Assembly: GCA_023263695.1 (NCBI GenBank)
Contig: JALQUZ010000013.1
Location: forward strand, 1-33,584
DNA: 33,584 nt
Source: Ilumatobacteraceae bacterium
GTDB lineage: Bacteria > Actinomycetota > Acidimicrobiia > Acidimicrobiales > Ilumatobacteraceae
Direction of reading: 5' to 3'
A program made the position numbers and the translations under genes. Below the pieces are notes generated by a model that searched no databases, was not told the DNA's origin, and was given only the letters and a program-made list of their open reading frames with translations. Shown in pieces: positions 26,668 to 33,254 of the stretch. Positions within the stretch are counted from its first letter, which is position 1, and the number at the start of each line of letters is the position of its first letter.

Positions 26668-27501
26668 TCAGACACTCACCATCACCAGTGATGCGGCCGC
26701 AAGCGCCATTCCCACTGCTTGAGATTTGTGCAGTCGCTCATGATCAAATTTCATGGCAAGTGCAACGGTTGACACTGGGTATAACGCAACGATTACCGAT
26801 ACGAGCGACATCATTCCCGTGTGGGTGGCTAACAGGTACAGACCATTGGCTGATGTATCGAGAATTCCTGCAGCTAGTGCAAATCCGATCGCTTTTTTTG
26901 GAACAGAGATCGTTCGAGTTTGTAGTAGCGCAATAGCTGCGACTGTGGGAACACTGAACATTCGTTGTCCAAATAATGGCCAAATTCCGTGATCATGACT
27001 TGCATTGGCCATGCATACGAAAATCATGCCGAAACCAAAACCGGCAGCTATGGCTAACCAAATTGCTTCCATTGATGTTGGCAAGTCGTGTTTATCAAGT
27101 ACATCTCCGACAAGAGCGACTGCAACAACTGCAAGAGCAATGCCACACCAAGCGATGGTCTTTGGTCGTTCACCTTGAATGAAACCAGCAATGACAGGAA
27201 CCGATAGTCCAATGACGGCGGTGATCGGTGCAATGACGGTCATCGAACCCTTCGACATTGCTTGGTAAAAGGCGACGAGTGCAATGGCACCGCCGAATCC
27301 ACCACCAGCGGTCCAAAGCCAGCTTTCCAGTGGAGGAGGAGCCGACCGGAAAACCAAGAGGTAAGCAGAAATGATCACGAGCGCTGCCGCTTGACCAGCG
27401 AATGTAATGGCTGCCGAACTGGCTAAGCGTGATCCACGACTTCCCGAATAATCAGCAACTCCGTAAAACATGGCGGCAGTGAGCGCAAACAACACCGTCA
27501 T
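26668..27501 (-). CDS. EamA/DMT-family transporter
   Basis: 277 residues. About ten hydrophobic helices are arranged as two similar halves of five, typical of the drug/metabolite transporter superfamily. The first half starts MTVLFALTAAMFYGVADYSG and the second contains AIWLAIAAGFGFGMIFV and LVSVIVALYPVSTVALA. The short acidic/basic tail motif HERLHKSQAVG before the last helix is common in EamA proteins. Substrate unknown. The frame is open to 27636, but ATG 27501 gives the normal N-terminus; the extension would run through the divergent DUF554 gene. Confidence 0.9.
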   Translation of the reverse strand: MTVLFALTAAMFYGVADYSGSRGSRLASSAAITFAGQAAALVIISAYLLVFRSAPPPLESWLWTAGGGFGGAIALVAFYQAMSKGSMTVIAPITAVIGLSVPVIAGFIQGERPKTIAWCGIALAVVAVALVGDVLDKHDLPTSMEAIWLAIAAGFGFGMIFVCMANASHDHGIWPLFGQRMFSVPTVAAIALLQTRTISVPKKAIGFALAAGILDTSANGLYLLATHTGMMSLVSVIVALYPVSTVALAMKFDHERLHKSQAVGMALAAASLVMVSV

Positions 27502-27502
27502 A

Positions 27503-27508
27503 TAGCGT
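27503..27508 (+). promoter_or_regulatory. Candidate -10 element (TAGCGT) for leaderless DUF554 gene
   Basis: TAGCGT is followed by six bases and GTG 27515. Only 13 bases separate this start codon from that of the divergent EamA gene, so the promoter lies at the very start of the EamA gene. Confidence 0.55.
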
Positions 27509-27514
27509 AGAGAT

Positions 27515-28225
27515 GTGATTGGGCTCGGGACATTGATCAATACTGCCACAGTGATCGTTGGCGGCACAGTTGGCATTGCAATGGGTGACAAAATTCCCGA
27601 ACGAGTCCGAGTCATTGTTGTGCAAGTGATCGGCATGGTGACGATCGGCTTGGGATTGAGTGATTTGTTAAAAACTCACAATATGGTGTTTCCGCTTCTC
27701 GGAATGGTGTTCGGCGCAGTGATTGGGGAATTGATGCGCATCGAAGACCGGCTGCAGGGAATTGGCGAGTTCATTCGTAAGCGATTTGCTAAACGACAAG
27801 AATCAGGCCCGTTTGTCACCGGATTTGTCACCGCAACGTTGCTGTTCTGTATTGGGCCTCTCACCATTCTTGGTGCAATACAAGATGCATCAGGTGCAAC
27901 ACCGCAGCTGTACATCATTAAAGGAACACTTGACGGCTTCATGAGTGTCATCTTTGGAGCAATTTACGGAGTTGGTGCGCTATTCAGCGCGGTCAGTGTG
28001 TTGATTGTTCAAGGAACGTTGACGTTGTTTGGCACTCGACTTGACGCATTGCTGAATGATCGAATGCGTATTGAGTTATTTGCTGCTGGTGGGCTAGCCG
28101 TTATGGCAATCGGGCTTAATTTGCTTGACATCAAAAAGATTCGTCTCGGATCACTTCTACCAGGGTTAGTAGTTACTCCGATTTTGGTGCAACTGTTCGC
28201 TGACCATACGGGTTTGTTGAGATAG
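27515..28225 (+). CDS. DUF554 family membrane protein
   Basis: 236 residues from GTG. Six or so hydrophobic segments are seen, starting MIGLGTLINTATVIVGGTVG and including the conserved PLLGMVFGAVIGELMRIEDRL and CIGPLTILGAIQDA. These match the DUF554 (YdfK/YqgA-like) family of inner-membrane proteins, possible transporters with no established substrate. Complete and of normal length. The SRAP gene starts 6 bases after its stop. Confidence 0.92.
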   Translation: MIGLGTLINTATVIVGGTVGIAMGDKIPERVRVIVVQVIGMVTIGLGLSDLLKTHNMVFPLLGMVFGAVIGELMRIEDRLQGIGEFIRKRFAKRQESGPFVTGFVTATLLFCIGPLTILGAIQDASGATPQLYIIKGTLDGFMSVIFGAIYGVGALFSAVSVLIVQGTLTLFGTRLDALLNDRMRIELFAAGGLAVMAIGLNLLDIKKIRLGSLLPGLVVTPILVQLFADHTGLLR

Positions 28226-28231
28226 CCAACG

Positions 28232-28951
28232 ATGTGTGGAAGGTATGTGCGCAAAACTGGTGCACGTGAAATCGCGCAAGCATTTTCAGCAGTTGATAGC
28301 GGGAAATCACTAGCGTTGAATTACAACATTTCGCCTACAAGCGATGTATATGTGTTGCGTGCCTCAGACGAGGTATTGAATCTTGACGTGATGTCGTGGG
28401 GGCTTGTGCCCGTGTGGGCAAAAGATGTTTCACGCGCCGCGAGTTTGATTAATGCACGGTCGGAATCGGTTGCCGAGAAACCATCGTTTCGAAATCTCAT
28501 CAGCCGTCATCGCTGCGTGATGCCGATGAACGCCTACTACGAATGGAAACCGATGAAGGCTTCAGGTAAGCCGATGAAGCAACCATTCGTATTCTTTCCT
28601 GGCAAAGGTTCTGATTACGACCATGATTCACATTTTGCTGTTGCTTCATTGTGGTCGACGTGGCGCGACAGTGAAGGTAAAGAACTCAATACGTGTGTTG
28701 CATTAACTACCGAGGCCAATGAACTTGTTTCTCGGGTGCACAATCGAATGCCTGTGTTACTTACTAAAGACGGCATGGACCAGTGGCTATCCAGCGGTAT
28801 CGTCGCCCCGTTGCATCTAGCTCATGGAATTCCCAATGAAGCGGTGCAGTATTACCCAGTTTCAACGGATGTAAACAACGCGCGAAATCACGGACCGCAA
28901 CTGCTCGAGCCCATCACGCTTTCAGAAGAAACTCCAGAAACCCTGTTCTAG
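28232..28951 (+). CDS. SRAP domain protein (YedK/HMCES type abasic-site sensor)
   Basis: 239 residues. The catalytic Cys2 follows the initiator Met (MCGRYVR) and becomes the N-terminal nucleophile that crosslinks to abasic sites in single-stranded DNA. Other active residues are Asn74 (LINARSES), Glu104 (AYYEWK) and the His in SRVHNRMPVLL. The arrangement agrees with known SRAP proteins (YedK, HMCES), so it probably protects abasic sites during replication. ATG must be the start because Cys2 has to be second. Separated by 6 bases from DUF554. Confidence 0.95.
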   Translation: MCGRYVRKTGAREIAQAFSAVDSGKSLALNYNISPTSDVYVLRASDEVLNLDVMSWGLVPVWAKDVSRAASLINARSESVAEKPSFRNLISRHRCVMPMNAYYEWKPMKASGKPMKQPFVFFPGKGSDYDHDSHFAVASLWSTWRDSEGKELNTCVALTTEANELVSRVHNRMPVLLTKDGMDQWLSSGIVAPLHLAHGIPNEAVQYYPVSTDVNNARNHGPQLLEPITLSEETPETLF

Positions 28952-29343
28952 GAGAGCGCAGCGGTGATGGATGCGGCGACAATGGCCAAGTCGTTGAAGT
29001 CAACGCTTGATGCTGCGTTGTCGAATGAAACGTCTGCGATGGTTGCTGCTGGAATGACATGCAAGTGACAATGCGGCACTTCGAATCCAGCAATGATGAG
29101 TGCTACTCGCTCACAACCCAAAACCCGCTTTTGGGCCAGTGCAATTCGTTTCGCCACAGCAAAGCAATGCTGTGAAATGCCATCTGGGAGATCTGTCCAT
29201 TGATCGATCTCCATTCGAGGAACAACGAGTAGATGTCCGCGCGAAATGGGGTTAATGGTCATGAAAGCGACGCAGACTTCATCGGTATACACGAATGTGC
29301 CCGGTAAATCGCCTGCAATGATGCGAGTAAATACTGAAGCCAT
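28948..29343 (-). CDS. HIT family nucleotide hydrolase/transferase
   Basis: 131 residues. The histidine triad is His91-x-His93-x-His95 in PHCHLHVIP. The N-terminal pattern SVFTRIIAGDLPGTFVYTDE and INPISRGHLLVVPR are typical HINT-like features. These enzymes hydrolyse nucleoside phosphoramidates or similar AMP conjugates; the substrate is unknown. The end of the gene overlaps the SRAP gene by 4 bases, tail to tail. ATG 29343 has TACTGT seven bases upstream; the open frame to 29403 adds 20 unrelated residues and overlaps the divergent gene. Confidence 0.93.
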   Translation of the reverse strand: MASVFTRIIAGDLPGTFVYTDEVCVAFMTINPISRGHLLVVPRMEIDQWTDLPDGISQHCFAVAKRIALAQKRVLGCERVALIIAGFEVPHCHLHVIPAATIADVSFDNAASSVDFNDLAIVAASITAALS

Positions 29344-29350
29344 CGCTTCA

Positions 29351-29356
29351 ACAGTA
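29351..29356 (-). promoter_or_regulatory. Candidate -10 element (TACTGT) for the HIT gene
   Basis: On the minus strand TACTGT ends seven bases before ATG 29343. The oppositely directed box of the phosphatidyltransferase gene begins 14 bases away. Confidence 0.5.
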
Positions 29357-29369
29357 CAACGATTCCTTG

Positions 29370-29375
29370 TATTGT
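29370..29375 (+). promoter_or_regulatory. Candidate -10 element (TATTGT) for the phosphatidyltransferase gene
   Basis: TATTGT is followed by six bases and GTG 29382. It supports that GTG over the internal ATG 29403. Confidence 0.5.
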
Positions 29376-29381
29376 CGCTGT

Positions 29382-29981
29382 GTGGACGACAAGCAGGAGT
29401 CAATGTGGTCAGGAATGTTGAGTGTCCCTAACTTCATTACCTTGGCGCGTTTGTGCGTCCTTCCGCTATTTATGTATTTGTTGTTTGCCAAGGATGAGCG
29501 AGCTGGTGCAGCGCTTGTGCTTGGCGTTCTGGGAATGACCGATTGGGTAGATGGGTGGTTTGCGCGAAGGTTCAACCAGGTTTCGCCATTTGGGTCTGTT
29601 TTTGATCCAACGGTGGATCGTGTTCTGTTCGTGGTGAGTGCAATCAGCGTGTTGATCGATGGCGCGGTTCCACGTTGGCTGTGCATCGCCATATTGGTGC
29701 GGGAGCTGGTAGTTGGAGCGATGATGGTGGGGGCGACCATGATGGGCATGGAACGATTCCCCGTCAGCAATAACGGTAAGTGGTACACGTTTTTGCTGAT
29801 GATGGCGGTTCCGTTCTTATTGCTTGGCGGAAGTTCACACGTAACCGCCGACTTCGGTCGCGTGATTGGCTGGCTGTGCGCAATCCCTGGATTGGCCTTG
29901 TCGTATTACACCGCGGTGACGTATGTACCGATCGTGCGGACCAACCTTCGAAAGGGGAGAGCCGCCAAAACGCTACGGTAG
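29382..29981 (+). CDS. CDP-alcohol phosphatidyltransferase (PgsA-like)
   Basis: 199 residues. The signature of the family is complete: Asp54, Asp57-Gly58, Ala61-Arg62, Gly71, Asp75 and Asp79 in DWVDGWFARRF...GSVFDPTVDR. About six membrane helices are seen. The enzyme joins a CDP-diacylglycerol to an alcohol. The position before the FHA/MerR/BFN block matches Rv1822 (pgsA2) in Mycobacterium, so phosphatidylglycerophosphate synthase is plausible, but phosphatidylinositol-type activity is not excluded. Two starts compete: GTG 29382 with a TATTGT box six bases upstream, and ATG 29403 with GGAG three bases upstream. The short Shine-Dalgarno spacing favours the GTG. Confidence 0.9.
   Translation: MDDKQESMWSGMLSVPNFITLARLCVLPLFMYLLFAKDERAGAALVLGVLGMTDWVDGWFARRFNQVSPFGSVFDPTVDRVLFVVSAISVLIDGAVPRWLCIAILVRELVVGAMMVGATMMGMERFPVSNNGKWYTFLLMMAVPFLLLGGSSHVTADFGRVIGWLCAIPGLALSYYTAVTYVPIVRTNLRKGRAAKTLR
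29974..29979 (+). promoter_or_regulatory. Candidate -10 element (TACGGT) for the FHA gene
   Basis: TACGGT ends six bases before ATG 29986, inside the last codons of the preceding gene. The intervening AGGGGT could also act as a weak ribosome-binding site, so this gene could be expressed both from the operon and from its own promoter. Confidence 0.4.
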
Positions 29982-29985
29982 GGGT

Positions 29986-30459
29986 ATGTCGTACGTCTTT
30001 TGTAACAGTTGCGGCCATCGCAATCCACCGCAATCTGGCTTTTGTTCAGCCTGCGGCTCGGTGCTTGATCAGCCAGATGAGCGCACCATTGTTCTTGCGA
30101 AAGTGGATCCGCTACAAGATGCGCCTGGTGATGCAGACAATGTCTCACTATCTAGTGCAGAGTTGCATTCTGGCAAGGGGTTGCTCGTGATTCGCTCGGG
30201 AGCGCAAAGTGGAAATCGTTATGTTGTGGAGGGTCTCACCACTATCGGTCGTCATCCTGACAGCTCGATTTGTCTAGACGACGTCACCGTTTCACGCCGA
30301 CATGCGCAGGTAGTTCACGAAAATGGACGCTATGTCGTTCGCGATTTGGGTTCGTTGAACGGTACGTACGTCAATCAGATGCGAATTGATGATTTTGCCT
30401 TAGAGCAGGGTGACGAATTGCAGATTGGCAAGTATCGCATGGTGTTCTTCAATGGATGA
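29986..30459 (+). CDS. Zinc-ribbon plus FHA domain protein (GarA-like)
   Basis: 157 residues. An N-terminal zinc ribbon has Cys6, Cys9, Cys20 and Cys23. A linker containing DERTIVL (Thr34) follows, then an FHA domain from about 66: Gly88-Arg89 (TTIGRHP), Ser103 and RRH (TVSRRHAQV), and Asn125-Gly-Thr (SLNGTYVN). FHA domains bind phosphothreonine. By position it matches GarA (Rv1827), which controls 2-oxoglutarate metabolism when phosphorylated on an N-terminal ETTS motif. Here that motif is not present as such; Thr34 is the only obvious equivalent. The zinc ribbon is an addition relative to GarA. The MerR gene starts inside its last codons. Confidence 0.92.
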   Translation: MSYVFCNSCGHRNPPQSGFCSACGSVLDQPDERTIVLAKVDPLQDAPGDADNVSLSSAELHSGKGLLVIRSGAQSGNRYVVEGLTTIGRHPDSSICLDDVTVSRRHAQVVHENGRYVVRDLGSLNGTYVNQMRIDDFALEQGDELQIGKYRMVFFNG

Positions 30460-31225
30460 GAAGAGCTATAAGTCCATTGGAGAGGTTCTTGGATTGCTCC
30501 TCGATGAGTTTCCCGATGTGACTATTTCAAAGATTCGATTTCTGGAAAGCCAAGGTTTAATCGAACCTGAACGAACTCCCTCTGGTTATCGCAAGTTCAG
30601 CGATTCTGAAGTTGATCGTTTGAGATTTATTTTGCGCGAGCAACGTGAAAACTATTTGCCGCTCAAAGTGATAAGAACTCGTTTAGATAGTGACACGAGC
30701 GATGGCATGGTTCGTCCATACGACGACACCGACCCAACAGGGGTGCGCGGAATTGCTCATCAAGCATCGCATCCCGCTGCTGCGAAAAAATTGTCGGCTG
30801 CACCATTGGCTCCACATAAATCTCGTGCTCTGCGAGATGACACATTGTCGATCGACCGTGGCGAGTTATTACTTGCAATCGACATGGATGAGAAATTGCT
30901 GAAGGAGATTATCGCGGCAGGTCTCGTGACACCGCGCAAAGTCGGTGAGTTAGAAATGTATTCGCCGCTCGATCGTGAAATTTTGGAAATTATTCGTAAG
31001 TTCTCAGCGCTTGGTATCGACGTGCGCAACTTGAAGCGATGGAAGCAATCTGCTGAATCCGAAGTTTCACTGTATGAAGGAAGAATCAAACCGTTCTTCA
31101 TGCAGAAGAATCCTTCATCCAAGGCTCAAGCCGAAGACATGCTTGACGAGCTCATCGAACTTGGCGAACAACTGCGGTCAACCCTTGTTGAAGTGGCCGC
31201 TCGGTCATTCCGTGGCAATCGCTAG
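30452..31225 (+). CDS. MerR family transcriptional regulator (Rv1828-like)
   Basis: 257 residues. The N-terminal MerR winged helix (YKSIGEVLGLLLDEFPDVTISKIRFLE, ESQGLIEPERTPSGYRKFS) occupies about 5-75. A linker and a second, MerR-like helical region with dimerisation potential follow (IIRKFSALGIDVRNLKRWKQS). This layout is that of Rv1828. Start ATG 30452 overlaps the FHA gene by 8 bases. Likely translated from the FHA transcript. Effector unknown. Confidence 0.93.
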   Translation: MDEKSYKSIGEVLGLLLDEFPDVTISKIRFLESQGLIEPERTPSGYRKFSDSEVDRLRFILREQRENYLPLKVIRTRLDSDTSDGMVRPYDDTDPTGVRGIAHQASHPAAAKKLSAAPLAPHKSRALRDDTLSIDRGELLLAIDMDEKLLKEIIAAGLVTPRKVGELEMYSPLDREILEIIRKFSALGIDVRNLKRWKQSAESEVSLYEGRIKPFFMQKNPSSKAQAEDMLDELIELGEQLRSTLVEVAARSFRGNR

Positions 31226-31250
31226 TTGCAGGTAATAAGGTGATTGCGTC

Positions 31251-31748
31251 ATGACGAAAAGACTCGCAGCTGAACTCGAAGGTATTCGGGTCGAAGTTCC
31301 TTCGAACATTCCGGTCATGCTGATTCGCGAGATAGACGACACTCGCAGGGTCATTCCCATCTACATCGGTGAAGCCGAAGCTTCATCGATTTCAATTGCG
31401 CTGAGTGGGGTGGTGCCGGATAGGCCACTCACGCACGATTTGATGCTGAATACCATTGCCGAAATGGGTGGGGAAGTGGTGATGGTGGTAGTGACCGATG
31501 TGCAAGAACACACCTATTTCGCCAACATTCACATTGCTGTTGACGGAGTGGAGAAAGTGATTTCCGCTCGTCCTTCTGATGCCATCGCGCTGGCAGTGCG
31601 TGCCGAGGTCCCCGTATTTGTTGAATCAGATCTGATGGATAGGGTCGGAAAGACGACAGTTACCGCCGAAGATTCGGACGAGGAAGAGATTCTTGACGAT
31701 TTCCGCGAGTTCATCAACTCAATCAATCCCGAGGATTTTCAGGGTTAG
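31251..31748 (+). CDS. Bifunctional nuclease family protein (DUF151/BFN)
   Basis: 165 residues. Conserved pieces include VEVPSNIPVMLIRE, RVIPIYIGEAEASSIS, RPLTHDLMLNTIAEMGG and SARPSDAIALAVRAEVPVFV, all diagnostic of the DUF151/BFN family. The C-terminus is acidic (EDSDEEEILDDFREF). The family name comes from nuclease activity reported for a plant member; the bacterial role is unsettled. Start ATG is preceded by AAGGTGA eight bases upstream. Corresponds to Rv1829. Confidence 0.93.
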   Translation: MTKRLAAELEGIRVEVPSNIPVMLIREIDDTRRVIPIYIGEAEASSISIALSGVVPDRPLTHDLMLNTIAEMGGEVVMVVVTDVQEHTYFANIHIAVDGVEKVISARPSDAIALAVRAEVPVFVESDLMDRVGKTTVTAEDSDEEEILDDFREFINSINPEDFQG

Positions 31749-31768
31749 TTAAACCCCAAAAGCGCCCG

Positions 31769-31774
31769 TAGCCT
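31769..31774 (+). promoter_or_regulatory. Candidate -10 element (TAGCCT) for the second MerR gene
   Basis: TAGCCT is followed by six bases and ATG 31781. It lies in the 32-base gap after the BFN gene, so the second regulator may have its own leaderless transcript. Confidence 0.5.
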
Positions 31775-31780
31775 GACCTG

Positions 31781-32242
31781 ATGCATCAGGGATTTAGCGG
31801 CACTCAAGCGGCTGAAGTGGTCGGTATCTCGTACCGCCAGTTGGACTATTGGGCTCGCACCAATTTGGTTCGCCCATCTGGCTGTGACGCAAATGGAAGT
31901 GGTTCACGACGCGTGTACAGCTACCGCGATCTACTTGAACTTCGAGTGATTAAGAGTTTGCTCGATGCAGGAATCAAGCTTGAATCAGTTCGCGAAGTAT
32001 TTAAGTACCTGCGTAGCCATGTGGATACCGAGATTGCTGCGGCGCACATCGTCATCAACGGACAGTCGGTGGTGTTGTGTCAGGGCGATCAGCTCATCGA
32101 CGTTATGCGCAATGGCCAAGGCGTGTTAAATGTATTGCCGTTGTCTGGCGTGAAAGATCAAGTGGATTCACAGATCGTGCGCATGGAAAAAGCAAATGCG
32201 CCTGTCCAGCGCGAAGTTGCAACGCTCGATATCGCGCTCTAA
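31781..32242 (+). CDS. MerR family transcriptional regulator (Rv1830-like)
   Basis: 153 residues. The N-terminal MerR helix-turn-helix is clear: GTQAAEVVGISYRQLDYWAR, then RRVYSYRDLLELRVIKSLLDAG. The C-terminal half is short (VINGQSVVLCQGDQLIDVM) and lacks the usual long effector domain or metal-binding cysteines, as in Rv1830. Position after BFN agrees. Rightmost plus-strand gene of the conserved block. In Mycobacterium relatives of this gene affect growth and cell division; its role here is inferred only. Confidence 0.93.
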   Translation: MHQGFSGTQAAEVVGISYRQLDYWARTNLVRPSGCDANGSGSRRVYSYRDLLELRVIKSLLDAGIKLESVREVFKYLRSHVDTEIAAAHIVINGQSVVLCQGDQLIDVMRNGQGVLNVLPLSGVKDQVDSQIVRMEKANAPVQREVATLDIAL

Positions 32243-32251
32243 GCGCATCGC

Positions 32252-32665
32252 TTAACGTGTTTCGGTTGTAGGTGGGGCAGAGGCGTCTTTTGGTTTTGAA
32301 CCTTGTGGCATGAACGCCATGAGTGGTCCTAAACGTTTGCTGAGTTCGGTAAGTGCGCCAGACATGTCTGCCAATTTATTGACAGCACCTAATGCGCCAT
32401 TGACGTGTGGCATCACTTGACGCATTGGTCCTTCAATGTCATCAAGCAAACGATTAACACGCGATGCAACTTGATTCATGTTGTCCATGGATTGTACGAA
32501 CAACTCCATAGCAGCAATGAGTGACTCCACCGTGCGTTTCGCTTGATCAACTGCCTTAGCGCCAGACGTGACGGGATTGAATTCCGACAGCAATGAAAAA
32601 AGATCGTTGACTTGTTGTTGACCGAACGATCCGGTGCTCTGGTTGTTTGTCTGCTGATCGGTCAT
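32252..32665 (-). CDS. Hypothetical protein, helical, phasin-like in character
   Basis: 137 residues. I do not recognise a family with confidence. The N-terminus is Gln/Asn-rich and disordered (MTDQQTNNQSTGS). The middle, about 20-115, is helical with regular hydrophobic spacing (SLIAAMELFVQSMDNMNQVA, VNRLLDDIEGPMRQVMPHV) and could form coiled coils or bind a lipid or polymer surface. A short Pro/Thr tail follows. Start ATG has TAGAGT six bases upstream, so it probably has its own leaderless promoter. It lies 4 bases after the PLP decarboxylase gene. Confidence 0.75.
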   Translation of the reverse strand: MTDQQTNNQSTGSFGQQQVNDLFSLLSEFNPVTSGAKAVDQAKRTVESLIAAMELFVQSMDNMNQVASRVNRLLDDIEGPMRQVMPHVNGALGAVNKLADMSGALTELSKRLGPLMAFMPQGSKPKDASAPPTTETR

Positions 32666-32669
32666 GACT

Positions 32670-33254
32670 TCACTCTAGGTTGCCGTAACTACCAATATCG
32701 CCAGAAAGGTGAGTGTGTAAAACGACATTGATGGTGGCATCTAGATCAGCAATGAATTCATTAATTTTGTCATGATGAATCGCATTGACGGTGCAGTGCA
32801 GCGAGTCGGGTGGGGATTGCCGATCTACGTACCAGCCACGTGTTCGTAGTTCGTCGGCGACTGCGAACACGTTGAGCGCTGTTGGGTCTGCAGCGCCAAA
32901 GCAAATGAGAGTTGAATCTGGATACGCGCGCAAGATGAGATGTGGATGTTGAGCAATGTGGTCAGCCAGTTGAACACAAGCCTCTCGCGCTTGTTTTGTC
33001 AACGTGGTGTAGCCGTTGTCGCCGAGGTATCGCAGCACGGCCCATGCGCTAGCAATCGAGCCTCCAGATTTCGTGCCCAACATTCCAGACGATGCATACA
33101 ATCCGCCAAGCCAGTTGTCTGTGAAGAATCCTTGGTGCGCACGGAGCAATTTGTTGCGATACATCACCACGGACGCACCTTTGGACGTATATCCGTACTT
33201 GTGCAGATCTACCGAAATGGATGTCACGCCAGGAACCTGCAAATTCCATGCAGG
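32670..33254 (-). CDS. PLP-dependent decarboxylase/lyase, 5'-truncated at a composition break
   Basis: About 190-195 residues of the C-terminal part of a group II decarboxylase or sphingosine-1-phosphate lyase-like enzyme. The PLP-binding lysine is in SVDLHKYGY, preceded by VPGVTSI and followed by SKGASVVMYRN and a normal C-terminal domain. The upstream half, which should hold the substrate and cofactor-binding region (roughly 250 or more residues in the family), is missing. In frame the minus-strand reading continues as WNLQVPG to about 33251, then hits Pro, Ser and a stop at 33258-33260 in sequence of different composition. TTG 33242 is therefore an artefactual start. This is a broken or interrupted gene, not a small enzyme. 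Confidence 0.85.
   Translation of the reverse strand, partial: PAWNLQVPGVTSISVDLHKYGYTSKGASVVMYRNKLLRAHQGFFTDNWLGGLYASSGMLGTKSGGSIASAWAVLRYLGDNGYTTLTKQAREACVQLADHIAQHPHLILRAYPDSTLICFGAADPTALNVFAVADELRTRGWYVDRQSPPDSLHCTVNAIHHDKINEFIADLDATINVVLHTHLSGDIGSYGNLE
32672..32677 (-). promoter_or_regulatory. Candidate -10 element (TAGAGT) for the hypothetical gene
   Basis: On the minus strand TAGAGT is followed by six bases and ATG 32665. It overlaps the last codons of the decarboxylase gene. Confidence 0.5.

Noticed and set aside
27502-27636. N-terminal extension of the EamA transporter
   Set aside because: The extension is antisense to DUF554 and does not resemble a first membrane helix.
33049-33242. 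TTG 33242 as a genuine start of a short 190-residue decarboxylase
   Set aside because: The conserved family sequence appears to continue upstream of it until the break, and the enzyme would lack most of its cofactor-binding half.
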